Source: Parafannyhessea umbonata
Lineage (GTDB): Bacteria > Actinomycetota > Coriobacteriia > Coriobacteriales > Atopobiaceae
Direction: 5' to 3'
DNA: 64,000 bases
NCBI RefSeq assembly: GCF_900111255.1
Contig: NZ_FOGP01000004.1
Coordinates: 186,001-250,000, forward strand
Shown here in pieces: positions 38,715 through 47,992 of the stretch. Both the position numbers and the translations under genes were made by a program. Position 1 is the stretch's first letter; every line of letters begins with the position of its first letter. A model generated the notes under the pieces. It was not told the DNA's origin, ran no database searches, and worked only from the letters and a program-made list of their open reading frames with translations.

Positions 38715-39167
38715 ATGCGCTACGACATCGTTTCCGACACGCACGGGCACATCTCGGAGGAGCTTGAGTCGGCGCTCCAGGGTGCGGACGTCATCGTTCA
38801 CGCGGGAGACATCTGCTCGGACATCGACCTTCTGCACCTCGAGACCATCGCCCCTGTCCATGCGTGCTACGGCAACAACGACTGGGGCTACGACTACGGT
38901 CCGTTCGTGATGCACAACATCACGCGTTTCTTCTCGGAGGGGCTTCGCTGGGAGATTTGCCACTATCGCGAGCGGCTTGACCTCGAGACTTGCGAGGTTG
39001 CCGTCTGCGGGCACACCCATCGTCCCTTTGTCGAGAAGGACCCGCGTACCGGGGCGCTGGTCATGAATCCTGGCAGCCCGACCTATCCCCGTGCGGGGTA
39101 TCCCTCGATGGGGAGAATCATCGTGGAGAAAGGCACCATTCTGAGTGCCGAGATCATCCGTCTTTAG
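38715..39167 (+). CDS. YfcE/MJ0936-type metallophosphodiesterase
   Basis: 150-residue calcineurin-like enzyme with all metal motifs: SDTHGH near the N-terminus, HAGDIC, YGNND, and CGHTHRPF followed by NPGSPTYPR. Members hydrolyse phosphodiesters, with natural substrates mostly unknown. The ATG is eight bases after the stop of the LytTR regulator gene, so they are likely cotranscribed. A terminator follows. Confidence 0.93.
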   Translation: MRYDIVSDTHGHISEELESALQGADVIVHAGDICSDIDLLHLETIAPVHACYGNNDWGYDYGPFVMHNITRFFSEGLRWEICHYRERLDLETCEVAVCGHTHRPFVEKDPRTGALVMNPGSPTYPRAGYPSMGRIIVEKGTILSAEIIRL

Positions 39168-39192
39168 GGAGCTGTCAAGACATGCAAGAAAG

Positions 39193-39236
39193 TCGGCCCC
39201 TCGCGCCTTCGAACGCGAGGGGCCGATTGTCGTTTT
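39193..39236 (+). terminator. Rho-independent terminator
   Basis: A 13-bp perfect stem (39193-39205 with 39214-39226; TCGGCCCCTCGCG and complement) is followed by TTGTCGTTTT. It ends the glycosyltransferase-LytS-LytTR-YfcE unit and faces the convergent PAP2 gene. Confidence 0.85.
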
Positions 39237-39277
39237 GGGAGGCATGGTTCGGGCGGACGAGACAGCAACGCCCCCAG

Positions 39278-39976
39278 CTAGGTTTGCGCGCTCTCGCCGT
39301 GCTCGCCTAGGAAGAGGGGTGCCACCAGCTTCGTGTAGACGCACAGCCAGGCCAGCGACACGCAGAAGCCTGCGATGACGTCGGAGGCGTAGTGAACGCC
39401 TAAGTACACGCGGCTCAGACCGACCAACAGGACGACGGTTCCGAACCCCGCGACGCCGAGCCACTTGACGAAGCGGTCCTTCTCGTAGTGCCAGACCATC
39501 CAGGCGAGCAGCCCGTAGAAGCCCATTGACACCATCGAGTGGCCCGAGGGGAAGCTGTAGCCGGTCTCGGCGATCAGACGGAAGCCATCCGGGCGAGGGC
39601 GCTGCACGACCTCCTTCAGGATGAGGTTCAGGAGGGTGATGCCAACCAGGTTGACCGTCGCGCACATGCCCGGCTTGCGCCCCGGTGCGAAGACCTCGAC
39701 GGCCAGAAGCATCACCAGCAGGACTACCGGCAGTGCGAGCTCAGAGATTGACTGCATGATCGGCGTGAGCCAGGGGCGGCGCAGGAACAGGACGAAGAAC
39801 TTGTAGGCCGAGACGTCAAAGCTGAACATGCCGACCTGGTTGACCTCGCCCATCAGCCAGACAAACAGAACGAGCGCCACCGAAAAGACGATGGCGCGCG
39901 GGTTGTTGCTTACGAGATTTGCGAATCCCTGCGTGGCCTGGCGTATGCGCGCGGTCAGGTTGTGCACTAGAGGCAT
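39278..39976 (-). CDS. PAP2-family membrane phosphatase
   Basis: 232 residues with about six membrane helices and the three acid-phosphatase motifs: KEVVQRPRP, PSGHS and SRVYLGVHYASD. Such enzymes dephosphorylate phosphatidic acid, phosphatidylglycerol phosphate or undecaprenyl pyrophosphate; the last would supply the wall lipid carrier. The ATG giving MPLVHN lies inside the 3' end of trxA (ten-base overlap). The upstream in-frame extension is only the antisense of coding frame and is rejected. Confidence 0.92.
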   Translation of the reverse strand: MPLVHNLTARIRQATQGFANLVSNNPRAIVFSVALVLFVWLMGEVNQVGMFSFDVSAYKFFVLFLRRPWLTPIMQSISELALPVVLLVMLLAVEVFAPGRKPGMCATVNLVGITLLNLILKEVVQRPRPDGFRLIAETGYSFPSGHSMVSMGFYGLLAWMVWHYEKDRFVKWLGVAGFGTVVLLVGLSRVYLGVHYASDVIAGFCVSLAWLCVYTKLVAPLFLGEHGESAQT

Positions 39977-40284
39977 GCCCTGATCTCTGCTTCCAGGTCG
40001 GCGCGGGGCATGTTGCCCACAAGCGTGCGGACGCACTCTCCACCCTTGAAGACCATGATGGTCGGGATGGAGACGATCTGGAAGCGCTGCGCCAGCTCGG
40101 CTTCGTCGTCTACGTTGCACTTGTAGAGGACTGCCTGGTCGGACATGCCGCCGACGACGGCCTCAATAACGGGGCCCAGCGCGCGGCAGGGACCGCACCA
40201 GGAAGCCCAGAAGTCAACGACGACGGCCCTGTCGCTGTTCGCGATGACGGAGTCGAACGACGCTGCGGAAATAGCCTCTGCCAT
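39967..40284 (-). CDS. trxA: Thioredoxin
   Basis: 105-residue cytoplasmic disulphide reductase. Active site WCGPC near residues 29-33 (FWASWCGPCRALGP), with VDDEAELAQRFQIVSIPTIMVFKGGE containing the cis-Pro. Length and motif are canonical for TrxA. ATG with TTAGGAG. It overlaps the PAP2 gene at its 3' end and is divergent from the next gene. No thioredoxin reductase is nearby. Confidence 0.96.
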   Translation of the reverse strand: MAEAISAASFDSVIANSDRAVVVDFWASWCGPCRALGPVIEAVVGGMSDQAVLYKCNVDDEAELAQRFQIVSIPTIMVFKGGECVRTLVGNMPRADLEAEIRACL

Positions 40285-40428
40285 GAATAAACTCCTAACG
40301 GTTTGTGCGGAAGTCTGATTCCGCGCTCTTTACTGTTGCCCTTATACCCACGCGTGTGGGATTGCAGCGTTAGAATTGGCGAGAAACACAACTGGCGGGG
40401 TCGCGCCCCACCTCCAAGGAGGGCATTC

Positions 40429-40980
40429 ATGCAAGAAAGCGCCGCACGAAAGCAGGAGTACGTCGAGAAGGCCAGGGCGGAGCTTGCCACTCTGGCCGCT
40501 GAGGGGCTCAGGAGCTCTGGCAATGCGTTCTCGTCGGTGCTGTTTCTGAAGGGCGACCTGTCGGAAGACGAGAAGGGCGGCCAGCCCCTGCTCTCGGGCG
40601 AGGACGGCAAAGCCTTGCGCGCCTCGCTTGTGGCGCTGGGCTATGCGCCTGAGGACTGGGTCTGCGTCGCCGCAGCGGGAAATGACGGCGAGCCGATTGA
40701 CCCGGCACTTCTCCGCAAGGCCATAATGACCCTCGATCCCGCCACGGTCATCGCCTGCGACGACGCGGCGACGGCAGACCTGCGCGAGGCCTTCTCGGAC
40801 GAGCTCAGTGACCTCGAGAGCTTTGAGCAGGCCATGATGCTTCCGGGCGAGCTAGCGACCATCATGGGAATGCGCATGATGAACCTGGGCGGTTTTGCCG
40901 CTGCCCTGGCCGACAAGGAGCAGAAGCAGCTCATGTGGTCGCGTCTCAAGAGGCTGCCCCCTCTGGGCGCGCCTTACTAG
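40429..40980 (+). CDS. Hypothetical protein with possible uracil-DNA-glycosylase-like fold
   Basis: 183 residues, soluble. After a helical N-terminus (about 1-35) comes VLFLKGDLSEDEKGGQPLLSGEDGKALRASL, which resembles in spacing the UDG family 4 segment that reads GEGPG-x-EDxxGxPFVGxAG-x-LL. The catalytic-looking residues are altered, and no Fe-S cysteines are seen. I take this as a remote, probably non-glycosylase relative. ATG at 40429 with AAGGAGGG; the upstream in-frame part is non-coding. A GCGGAA/TTCCGC inverted repeat lies in the divergent control region (40307-40324). Confidence 0.55.
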   Translation: MQESAARKQEYVEKARAELATLAAEGLRSSGNAFSSVLFLKGDLSEDEKGGQPLLSGEDGKALRASLVALGYAPEDWVCVAAAGNDGEPIDPALLRKAIMTLDPATVIACDDAATADLREAFSDELSDLESFEQAMMLPGELATIMGMRMMNLGGFAAALADKEQKQLMWSRLKRLPPLGAPY

Positions 40981-41182
40981 CTCGGTTGATTCTGCTGGAC
41001 AAACGACTTCGAATCAGCGTCCACCTGGCTTCCGATGGCAAGAAAAAATGGCAAACGGCTTGATGTTCTCGGTATCCGCGCTCCTGCGCCGCTAAAATAA
41101 ACACGCATGGCTATGCGTCCACGTGGCGCGCGACATCATCGAGCCCGCCGCATGGTGCGGCGGCTTAAGCAGAGGAGCTAGC

Positions 41183-42877
41183 ATGGCAGACGTTCCTGCA
41201 CCTATCGATGTTACCCAGACTTCCGAGTGGCATGCCCTCCAGCAGCACTTCGAGAAGATTCAGTCTTCGGGCGCCAACCTCAAGTCGTGGTTTGCCAACG
41301 ACCCGCAGCGCGTGAAGAAGCTCTCCTACGATCTCTCCGACCTTCACTTCGACCTCTCGAAGAACCTCGTGAGCGACGAGACGATCAAGCTTCTCGTCGC
41401 CCTGGGCAAGGCCGTCGACCTTGAGGGCCGTCGTGACGCGATGTTCTCGGGCGTCCACATCAACACTACCGAGGACCGCGCCGTTCTGCACACCGCCCTT
41501 CGCCGTCCGGCGAGCGAGGCCGGCAGCCTGATTGTCGACGGGCAGGACGCCGTCGCTGACGTGCACGAGGTGCTCGACCGCATGTACGCCTTCGCCAACA
41601 AGGTTCGCTCCGGCGAGTGGAAGGGCGTCACGGGCAAGAAGATCGAGAACGTCGTCTCCATCGGCATTGGTGGCTCCGACCTCGGTCCGGTCATGGTGTA
41701 CGAGGCGCTCAAGCCCTACGCTGACGCCGGAATCAACGTCCGCTACGTCTCTAACATCGACCCCAACGACATGGCCGAGAAGGTCAAGGGACTCGACCCC
41801 GAGACCACGCTGGTGATCATCGTCTCCAAGACCTTCACCACGCTCGAGACCATGACCAACGCGCGCGAGGCGAAGGCCTGGCTGCTTGAGGGCCTCAAGT
41901 CCCAGGGCGCCATCGACGGCGGCGACGCATCCGTCGAGAGGGCCATAAAGAGCCACTTCGTGGCCGTCTCCACCAACCTCGAGCTCGTCGAGCAGTTCGG
42001 CATCGACCCCCAGAACGCCTTCGGCTTCTGGAGCTGGGTTGGCGGCCGCTACTCCGTCGATGCCGCGGTCGGCCTGTCCCTCATTATCGCCTTTGGCCCC
42101 GAGGTCTTTAAGGACTTCCTCGCTGGCTTCCACGACCTGGACACCTACTTCTGCGAGACTCCGCTCGAGCAGAACGTCGTTGCCCTGATGGGCCTGCTCA
42201 ACGTCTGGTATGTGAACTTCTACAAGGCCGAGAGCCATGCGGTCCTTCCGTATGACCAGTACCTGCACCGCTTCCCGGCGTACCTGCAGCAGCTCACCAT
42301 GGAGTCCAACGGCAAGTCCACGCGCTGGGACGGCACGCCTGTGACCTGCGAGACCGGCGAGATCTTCTGGGGTGAGGCGGGCACTAACGGCCAGCATGCG
42401 TTCTACCAGCTGATTCACCAGGGCACCCGCATGATTCCCGCTGACTTTATCGCGTTCGCCAACACCCCCAACCCCACCAAGGACGGCGAGCAGGACGTTC
42501 ACGAGCTCTTCCTGGGTAACTTCCTGGCTCAGACCAAGGCCCTTGCCTTCGGCAAGACGGCAGACGAGGTTCGTGCTGAGGGCACGGCGGAGTGGATGGT
42601 TCCCGCCCGCGTGTTCACGGGCAACCGTCCGACCACGTCCGTCTTCGGCGAGGCTCTGACCCCGCACGCCCTGGGCGAGCTCATCGCGCTCTACGAGCAC
42701 ATCACCTTCGTTGAGGGCACGGTCTGGGGCCTTGACTCCTACGACCAGTGGGGTGTCGAGCTCGGCAAGCAGCTTGCCAAGCAGATTACTCCCGCCCTTC
42801 ACGATGACGAGGCCCTTGCTTTGCAGGACGAGTCTACTAAGGCGCTCATCGCGTACTACCGCGCTCACCGCAAGTAG
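41183..42877 (+). CDS. pgi: Glucose-6-phosphate isomerase
   Basis: Interconverts glucose 6-phosphate and fructose 6-phosphate in glycolysis. 564 residues, full length. Family motifs: [21 protein letters not shown], the [18 protein letters not shown] signature, and near the C-terminus [22 protein letters not shown] at 41183 with AGAGGAG. Monocistronic, with a terminator. Strong use of GC-ending codons suggests high expression. Confidence 0.97.
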   Translation: MADVPAPIDVTQTSEWHALQQHFEKIQSSGANLKSWFANDPQRVKKLSYDLSDLHFDLSKNLVSDETIKLLVALGKAVDLEGRRDAMFSGVHINTTEDRAVLHTALRRPASEAGSLIVDGQDAVADVHEVLDRMYAFANKVRSGEWKGVTGKKIENVVSIGIGGSDLGPVMVYEALKPYADAGINVRYVSNIDPNDMAEKVKGLDPETTLVIIVSKTFTTLETMTNAREAKAWLLEGLKSQGAIDGGDASVERAIKSHFVAVSTNLELVEQFGIDPQNAFGFWSWVGGRYSVDAAVGLSLIIAFGPEVFKDFLAGFHDLDTYFCETPLEQNVVALMGLLNVWYVNFYKAESHAVLPYDQYLHRFPAYLQQLTMESNGKSTRWDGTPVTCETGEIFWGEAGTNGQHAFYQLIHQGTRMIPADFIAFANTPNPTKDGEQDVHELFLGNFLAQTKALAFGKTADEVRAEGTAEWMVPARVFTGNRPTTSVFGEALTPHALGELIALYEHITFVEGTVWGLDSYDQWGVELGKQLAKQITPALHDDEALALQDESTKALIAYYRAHRK

Positions 42878-42910
42878 CCAGAAGCGCATGTTGCGACCAT
42901 AGAGTGGCGC

Positions 42911-42951
42911 AAAGCCGCCTGTTCCCCATGCTGGTGGGCAGGCGGCTTTTT
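42911..42951. terminator. Terminator between pgi and the DeoR remnant, possibly bidirectional
   Basis: AAAGCCGCCTG (42911-42921) pairs with CAGGCGGCTTT (42939-42949), with a T run after it and an A run before it, so it could stop transcription from both sides. Confidence 0.8.
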
Positions 42952-42994
42952 CATCGACCTATGGCGCGTCGAGCGTGGGGCGTTGCGTGGACGT

Positions 42995-43654
42995 CTAGTT
43001 GTTTAGGAGAGATGCCGAGGGCATTGAGGGGTCGACGCGTAGGATTTTTTTGACGCCCGCTTCCGAAAGGCGGGTCACCTGATCGTCCGTGATGCCCGTG
43101 TCGGTAATCAAAAGGTCGACCTCGTCAGCTAATCCGAGCTGAAAGCTTGAGGTGACCCCGATTTTTGAGGAGTCGGCAAGGACGACGTGGTATTTAGAGC
43201 GCTCGAGCATCATGGCGTTGACCGCGGGCTCCGGAGCGGTTGCTGACGTGAGGCCGTATTCTGCCGAGATGCCGGTGCAGCCAAGGAAGCACTTCGCTGC
43301 CGTAACCTTGGCAATGCTGTTGATAGCGGCGGCTCCGGTAAGGGGGCTGCGCGGCGGGTGGACTTCTCCGCCGGTAAGCAGCAGTGACACATTGGGACGG
43401 ATTCCATCAAGCAGGACTGCCTTTCCCATGTTCGTCATGCATGTGACGTCTTCGGCTTCGATGTGGTCGAGGACCCCAATGGCTGTGGCGCTGGTGTTGA
43501 TGAGAATCAGGTCGCCGTCCTCCACGTAGCCTGCGGCGAGGCGTGAGATTGCCGTTATCGCTCGGATTTGGCGCGACCCAGACGGTCTTCCCATGGGGTT
43601 CAGCAGCTTGGCGGTTCCGTACTCTCGCGTGAGCACTCTGCGCGCCTCGAGGTT
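42995..43654 (-). pseudogene. DeoR-family regulator lacking its N-terminal DNA-binding domain
   Basis: About 219 residues match the C-terminal sensor part of a DeoR repressor: ITAISRLAAGYVEDGDLILINTSATAI, CMTNMGKAVL, LLTGGEVHPPRSPLTG, then YGLTSATAPE and VLADSSKIG. The family is normally about 250 residues and begins with a helix-turn-helix. Here similarity stops near 43650, within REYGTAKLLNP, and no start codon or helix-turn-helix precedes it. Upstream sequence in the same frame is only the antisense of the aldolase. The loss coincides with the truncated 5' end of the divergent aldolase gene. Confidence 0.75.
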
Positions 43655-44128
43655 ATCTCTGGAATCAAGGAGAGGTTCGGCGATGACATGATTGTCGGCG
43701 CCGGTACCGTCATGGAGGCGGCTACCGCGCGCATGGCGGTCATGTCTGGGGCACAGTTTGTCGTCGCGAACATGATGAGCGACGAGGTCGCGACAATCTG
43801 CAATCTCTATCAGATTCCCTATGCACCGGGCTGCACAACGATGACTGAGGCGAACCATGCCCTCTCGATCGGGGCGTCTTTCGTCAAGTGCTTCCCCATC
43901 TCGAATACCTGTGGCCCACAGCTCGTCGGGCTCTTTAAGACGCCGACTCCCTGGATGCCCCTCATGATTTCTGGCGGTATCAACCTGGATAACCTTGCCG
44001 ACTGGGTGAGGTCGGGCGCCGAATGCTATGGCATGGGGAGCCTCCTCGCGAAGGGAACTGCTGGCGAAATCGCGTCCAACGCAGCGCAGGTTCGCAAGAT
44101 CATCGACGAGACTCGCGCGAGCATGTAG
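43640..44128 (+). pseudogene. eda: KDPG/KHG aldolase fragment missing its N-terminus
   Basis: Similarity to 2-keto-3-deoxy-6-phosphogluconate aldolase runs from RLEVISGIKERFGDDMIVGAGTVM to the C-terminus, including the Schiff-base lysine in SFVKCFPIS and the phosphate-binding ISGGINLDN. Some 45-50 residues of the first beta-alpha unit, including the catalytic Glu region, are gone. The frame is open upstream to an ATG at 43568, but that part is antisense of the DeoR remnant. The product is probably inactive even if translated. The frame is otherwise intact, so the loss looks recent. Confidence 0.75.
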
Positions 44129-44238
44129 CTCGCTGTGGCCAAGCTCTCGAAGGGGCTTCTCGGCCGCATTGCACAACCGCCTATGTGCGGGCGATTCATT
44201 TTCGTCCCGCGACGATGCCTTCAAAAGAAAGGGAAAAC

Positions 44239-44922
44239 ATGAAGTTCTTTATCGACACTGCTGACATTGACGAGATCAAGGAGGCCATGAGCTGGGGGTG
44301 TCTGGCGGGAGTGACGACAAACCCCTCGCTGTATGCGTGAACTGGCGGCAAGCTTGCCGATTTCGAGGGTCACATGGTGAAGATTGCCGAGATCTGCAAG
44401 GGGCTGCCCGTCTCCGCTGAGTCCCAGTCCAAAACCGTCGAGGGAATGATTGAGGACGGTCGTCGCCTTTCTGCCCTTGCTCCAAACATCGTCGTCAAGC
44501 TCCCCATCTGCGCTGAGTCGCTTGCTGCCACGCACATACTTGCCTCTGAGGGCGTTCGCATCAACATGACGCTTATCTTCAGCGCTCCGCAGGCACTTCT
44601 CGCCGCGAATGCCGGCGCGCGCTACGTAAGCCCCTTTGTAGGCCGCTTCGATGACATCGGAGAGGATGGCATCTCCGAGCTCAATAATGTCGTTTCGGCA
44701 ATCGGCAACTATGACTGGGGCGGAAAGAACGTCGACAACCAGGTCGAGATTATTACCGCTTCCGTCAGAACTCCGAATCATGTAACCCAGGCCGCCCTCA
44801 TGGGGGCCGACATTGCCACCGTTCCGCTCTCCGCCCTCAAGAAGTGCCTCAAGCATCCCCTGACCGACCAGGGCATGGCGTCCTTTGATGCGGATTGGGC
44901 CAAGGTCGTCGCCGCCCAGTAG
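44239..44922 (+). pseudogene. TalC/FSA-type transaldolase with an in-frame TGA at codon 34
   Basis: The frame gives [20 protein letters not shown] and TTNPSLYA, then TGA (44338-44340), and continues without shift into TGGKLADFEGHM and the rest of a fructose-6-phosphate aldolase / transaldolase, with the Schiff-base lysine in NIVVKLPIC. Total 227 codons apart from the final stop, the family's length. An ATG at 44374 with GAGGG upstream could restart translation but would lose the first beta strand. CGA (Arg) to TGA is the simplest cause. ATG at 44239 has AAAGGGA. It belongs to a run with the damaged aldolase and the transketolase pair. Confidence 0.8.
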
Positions 44923-44980
44923 TCGTCTGCCGCACGACTGAACGGCGCGACGTATCAACATCAATAAGGAAAGGGGCATT

Positions 44981-45811
44981 ATGACAGACCAAGAGCTGGC
45001 GCGCATTGCCAATGAGGTCCGTCGCGGCATCGTCACCGCGGTTCATGCCGCCAAATCCGGCCACCCAGGCGGGTCGCTGTCGATAGCCGACATTCTTACC
45101 TATCTGTACTTTGAGGACATGAGCGTCGATCCGACCGACCCTGGTTGCACGAACCGCGACCGTCTCGTTCTCTCCAAGGGACACGCCGCTCCAGCGCTCT
45201 ATTCGGTCCTTGCGGCTCGGGGATTCTTCCACGCGGAAGAGCTTGAGACGCTCCGGCGCATCGGAAGCCGTCTCCAGGGGCATCCGAACATGAACGATAC
45301 GCCGGGCGTCGACATGTCGACCGGCTCGCTCGGGCAGGGTGTCAGCGCAGCCGTCGGCATGGCTCTTGCCGCCAAGCATTGGCATGAGAGCTGGCGCACG
45401 TATGCCATTTTGGGCGACGGTGAACTTGAAGAAGGGCAGGTCTGGGAGGCCGCAATGCTTGCCGGCAACATGCAACTGGACAACCTGTGCATCGTTGTCG
45501 ACCACAACGGGCTTCAGATCGACGGGACCATCGAGGAGGTCAACTCGGCCATGCCCGTTGCGGACAAGTTCCACGCATTCAGGTTCAACGTGATCGAGCT
45601 GACGGACGGCAACGACATGGCCAAGATCCGAGATGCCTTCCAGAAGGCTCGCACACACAAGGGGGAGCCGACCTGCATCGTGGCCGAGACGGTCAAGGGC
45701 AAGGGCGTCTCCTTCATGGAGAACCAGGTCGGATGGCACGGCAAGGCGCCAAACGACGAACAGTTCGCGCGGGCGATGGCCGAGCTCGTGGCCGCCGGGA
45801 AGGAGCTCTAA
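44981..45811 (+). CDS. Transketolase, N-terminal subunit
   Basis: 276 residues holding the TPP-binding half of a split transketolase: HAAKSGHPGGSLSIADILTYLY, LSKGHAAPALYS, TGSLGQGVSAAVG and GDGELEEGQVWEAAM for the diphosphate and metal. It acts only with the next gene product as a heteromer, moving two-carbon units in pentose metabolism. ATG with AAGGAAAGGGG. The stop overlaps the next start (TAATG). Confidence 0.95.
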   Translation: MTDQELARIANEVRRGIVTAVHAAKSGHPGGSLSIADILTYLYFEDMSVDPTDPGCTNRDRLVLSKGHAAPALYSVLAARGFFHAEELETLRRIGSRLQGHPNMNDTPGVDMSTGSLGQGVSAAVGMALAAKHWHESWRTYAILGDGELEEGQVWEAAMLAGNMQLDNLCIVVDHNGLQIDGTIEEVNSAMPVADKFHAFRFNVIELTDGNDMAKIRDAFQKARTHKGEPTCIVAETVKGKGVSFMENQVGWHGKAPNDEQFARAMAELVAAGKEL

Positions 45812-46752
45812 TGGCTGAGGAGAAGAGAATCGCCACTCGCGTCAGCTACGGTGAGGAGCTTGTGGCGTTGGGCGCCGAGCGCGACGACTTTGTGGTCCTG
45901 GATGCCGACCTCGCGGCAGCAACCCAAACGAGCAGGTTCAAAGCTGCGTATCCGGATCGCTTCTTCGACTGCGGAATTGCCGAGGGCAACATGGTTGGCG
46001 TCGCCGCAGGCATTGCGGCTGCGGGTAAGAAAGTATTCTGCTCGACCTTTGCGATGTTCGCCGCCGGGCGCGCGTTCGAGCAGGTCAGGAATTCCATCGG
46101 CTATCCCCATCTCAACGTTAACATCTGTGCGACCCATGCGGGGATTTCGGTTGGCGAGGACGGTGCTACCCATCAGTGCTGCGAGGACATCGCCCTCATG
46201 CGCTCCATCCCCGGCATGACCGTTATCGTTCCCTCTGACGACACGGAGGCTCGTGCGGCGGTTCGCGCGGCTCTCGACTGCGCTGGGCCCGTCTACATTC
46301 GCCTTGGCCGTCTAGCGGCCCCTGTCATCAACGACCCTGTGGCATACGACTTCAAGATGGGAAGGGGTGTCACTCTTCGTGAGGGGGGCGACGTGACCAT
46401 CGTCGCAACGGGACTCATGGTCGCGGCAGCCATACAGGCCGCCGAAGCGCTTTCTGCAAAGGGCGTGGCCGCCGAGGTAATCAATATCCACACCGTGAAG
46501 CCTCTCGACGAAGAGCTTGTGCGCGCCTCGGCCAAGAAGACGGGCCGAGTTGTGACATGCGAGGAGCACTCAATCATTGGTGGCCTCGGGGATGCCGTTT
46601 TGGCTGCTCTGGCCTCTGACCCGGTTCCCGTGCGCAAGGTCGGGATTAATGACGTCTTCGGTGAGTCTGGACCCGCTCTTGAGCTGCTGAAAAAGTATGG
46701 TCTCGACGCCACTGGCATTGAGCGCGAGGTCTTGGACTTCTTGAAGGATTAG
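45811..46752 (+). CDS. Transketolase, C-terminal subunit
   Basis: 313 residues: the pyrimidine-binding and C-terminal domains of transketolase, with LDADLAAATQTSRFKAAYPDRFFDCGIAEGNM, FAMFAAGRAFEQVRNSI and THAGISVGEDGATHQ, then a C-terminal domain including HTVKPLDEEL. The ATG shares one base with the preceding stop, so the two halves are made together. Both genes look intact, unlike the three genes before them. A strong terminator follows. Confidence 0.95.
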   Translation: MAEEKRIATRVSYGEELVALGAERDDFVVLDADLAAATQTSRFKAAYPDRFFDCGIAEGNMVGVAAGIAAAGKKVFCSTFAMFAAGRAFEQVRNSIGYPHLNVNICATHAGISVGEDGATHQCCEDIALMRSIPGMTVIVPSDDTEARAAVRAALDCAGPVYIRLGRLAAPVINDPVAYDFKMGRGVTLREGGDVTIVATGLMVAAAIQAAEALSAKGVAAEVINIHTVKPLDEELVRASAKKTGRVVTCEEHSIIGGLGDAVLAALASDPVPVRKVGINDVFGESGPALELLKKYGLDATGIEREVLDFLKD

Positions 46753-46786
46753 TATGACGCCCGCCTTGAGCGTTTGGTGGTCGCTG

Positions 46787-46828
46787 AGCGTCCCGCTGCG
46801 AAAAGGCGCAGCGGGACGCTTTTCGTTT
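46787..46828 (+). terminator. Rho-independent terminator after the transketolase genes
   Basis: A 14-bp perfect stem (AGCGTCCCGCTGCG at 46787-46800 with 46807-46820), loop AAAAGG, then TTTCGTTT. Confidence 0.9.
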
Positions 46829-46852
46829 GGGTGGCTCGTCACCTGTCGAGCA

Positions 46853-47113
46853 ACCCAAACGCGTCTGTCGAAAGAATTGCGACTGCGCGGTGGGGGACAA
46901 CCCGGCCAACAAGAACATCCTCGAGACGGCTGATGCCTGGTCGAGCACCGTCAGGCCACCAAAGACGGCATGGTGGACTGCGTCTATCCGTTGCGCGACC
47001 ACACGAGCGACATGGCCACAGCGAACGAGCTCCTGGCCGACAGCCAGGATCCCTACGGCTTCCTTTGCGGCAAGACGCGCGAGGTCATAGGGGACGAGTT
47101 CCGATCGACATGT
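46853..47113 (+). pseudogene. Possible frameshifted gene fragment, weakly like a HAD phosphatase end
   Basis: In one frame the region reads GDNPANKNILETADA up to about 46938. In the next it reads CLVEHRQATKDGMVDCV and continues (DMATANELLADSQDPYGFLCGKT) until about 47110. Joined across one shift the two make a plausible protein C-terminus, and GDNPANKNILETAD recalls motif IV of HAD-type phosphatases. There is no start or ribosome-binding site, and it runs into the 3' end of the convergent radical SAM gene. The rest of the interval 46829-47134 shows nothing else. Confidence 0.3.
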
Positions 47114-47134
47114 GACGGCGGCCGGGGGACGGGC

Positions 47135-47992
47135 CTAGCAGTTGCCGACCACGACGCTGGCAAGCTCTTCTCGCGCGACGTCTGCCAGGCGATAGACGTC
47201 TTCCACGGGCGTCGCCGGGCGGTCGCGGAGCCGCCAGCGGGGGAAGAACCTCGTGACGTGCAGCACGATGTTGGGGTCGACGGAGGCGAGCCACCGGGCG
47301 ATCTGGCGCATCTCGTCTGCGGAGTCGTTTATGCCCGTCACGACGAGGGTCGTGATCTCCAGGTGGCACGAGGGCTCGGCGGCCAGGATCTCTATCGTCC
47401 TTCGCGTTGCGTCGAGGTCGCCGGCGCAGCTCTGGTAGAACGCGGGCGAGAAGGACTTCAGGTCGATGTTTGCGGCGTCCGTCAGGGGCGCGAGCGCGCG
47501 GACGACCGACTCGCTCGCGCATCCGTTCGAGACGAGCACGCAGGCGAGGTCGGAGTCGCGTGCGAGCTTGGCGCAGTCCCGCACGTATTCCCAGCCAATA
47601 AGCGGCTCGTTGTAGGTGAAGGCGAGGCCGACCATGCGCGGGTCTCGCCTGCGTTCGCGCGCGGCCAGGTCGACGAGCTCATGGGGCGAGACGTAGCGCC
47701 AGGCGACGTCGCCTGATTCCGCCTGGGATATCTGCCAGTTCTGGCAAAAGGGGCAGCGCAAGTTGCAGCCATAGCTGCCGACCGAGAGCACGGTGCCCCC
47801 GGACCTCCAGCGTGCGATGGGCTTCTTTTCGATTGGGTCGAGCGCAAGCGAGGTCGCGCGTCCGTAATTCTGGGCGACGATGTGCCCGTCCACGTTCCGC
47901 CGCGCACGGCAGAATCCCATGGCGCCTTCTTTCAGGCTACAGTGCCTGGGGCAGACGTCGCAGAACGCGCTCTTGCCTTCGCCTGCGCTCAC
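47135..47992 (-). CDS. amrS: AmmeMemoRadiSam system radical SAM enzyme
   Basis: 285 residues. N-terminal CDVCPRHCSLKEGAMGFCRAR carries extra cysteines typical of the family. The radical SAM cluster motif is GCNLRCPFCQNW, with SAM-contact segments FTYNEPLIGWEY and VSNG downstream, and DIKSF-like NIDLKSF. Named for co-occurrence with AMMECR1 and MEMO domains, which lie in the next protein; the reaction is not established. The GTG start overlaps the stop of the upstream gene by four bases (GTGA). Confidence 0.92.
   Translation of the reverse strand: MSAGEGKSAFCDVCPRHCSLKEGAMGFCRARRNVDGHIVAQNYGRATSLALDPIEKKPIARWRSGGTVLSVGSYGCNLRCPFCQNWQISQAESGDVAWRYVSPHELVDLAARERRRDPRMVGLAFTYNEPLIGWEYVRDCAKLARDSDLACVLVSNGCASESVVRALAPLTDAANIDLKSFSPAFYQSCAGDLDATRRTIEILAAEPSCHLEITTLVVTGINDSADEMRQIARWLASVDPNIVLHVTRFFPRWRLRDRPATPVEDVYRLADVAREELASVVVGNC

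Noticed and set aside
44338-44340. Selenocysteine or programmed readthrough at the in-frame TGA of the transaldolase gene
   Set aside because: A small GGCAAGCTTGCC palindrome follows the TGA, but no proper selenocysteine insertion hairpin was recognised, the site is not a cysteine or redox position in the family, and the neighbouring genes are damaged too, so a nonsense mutation is simpler.
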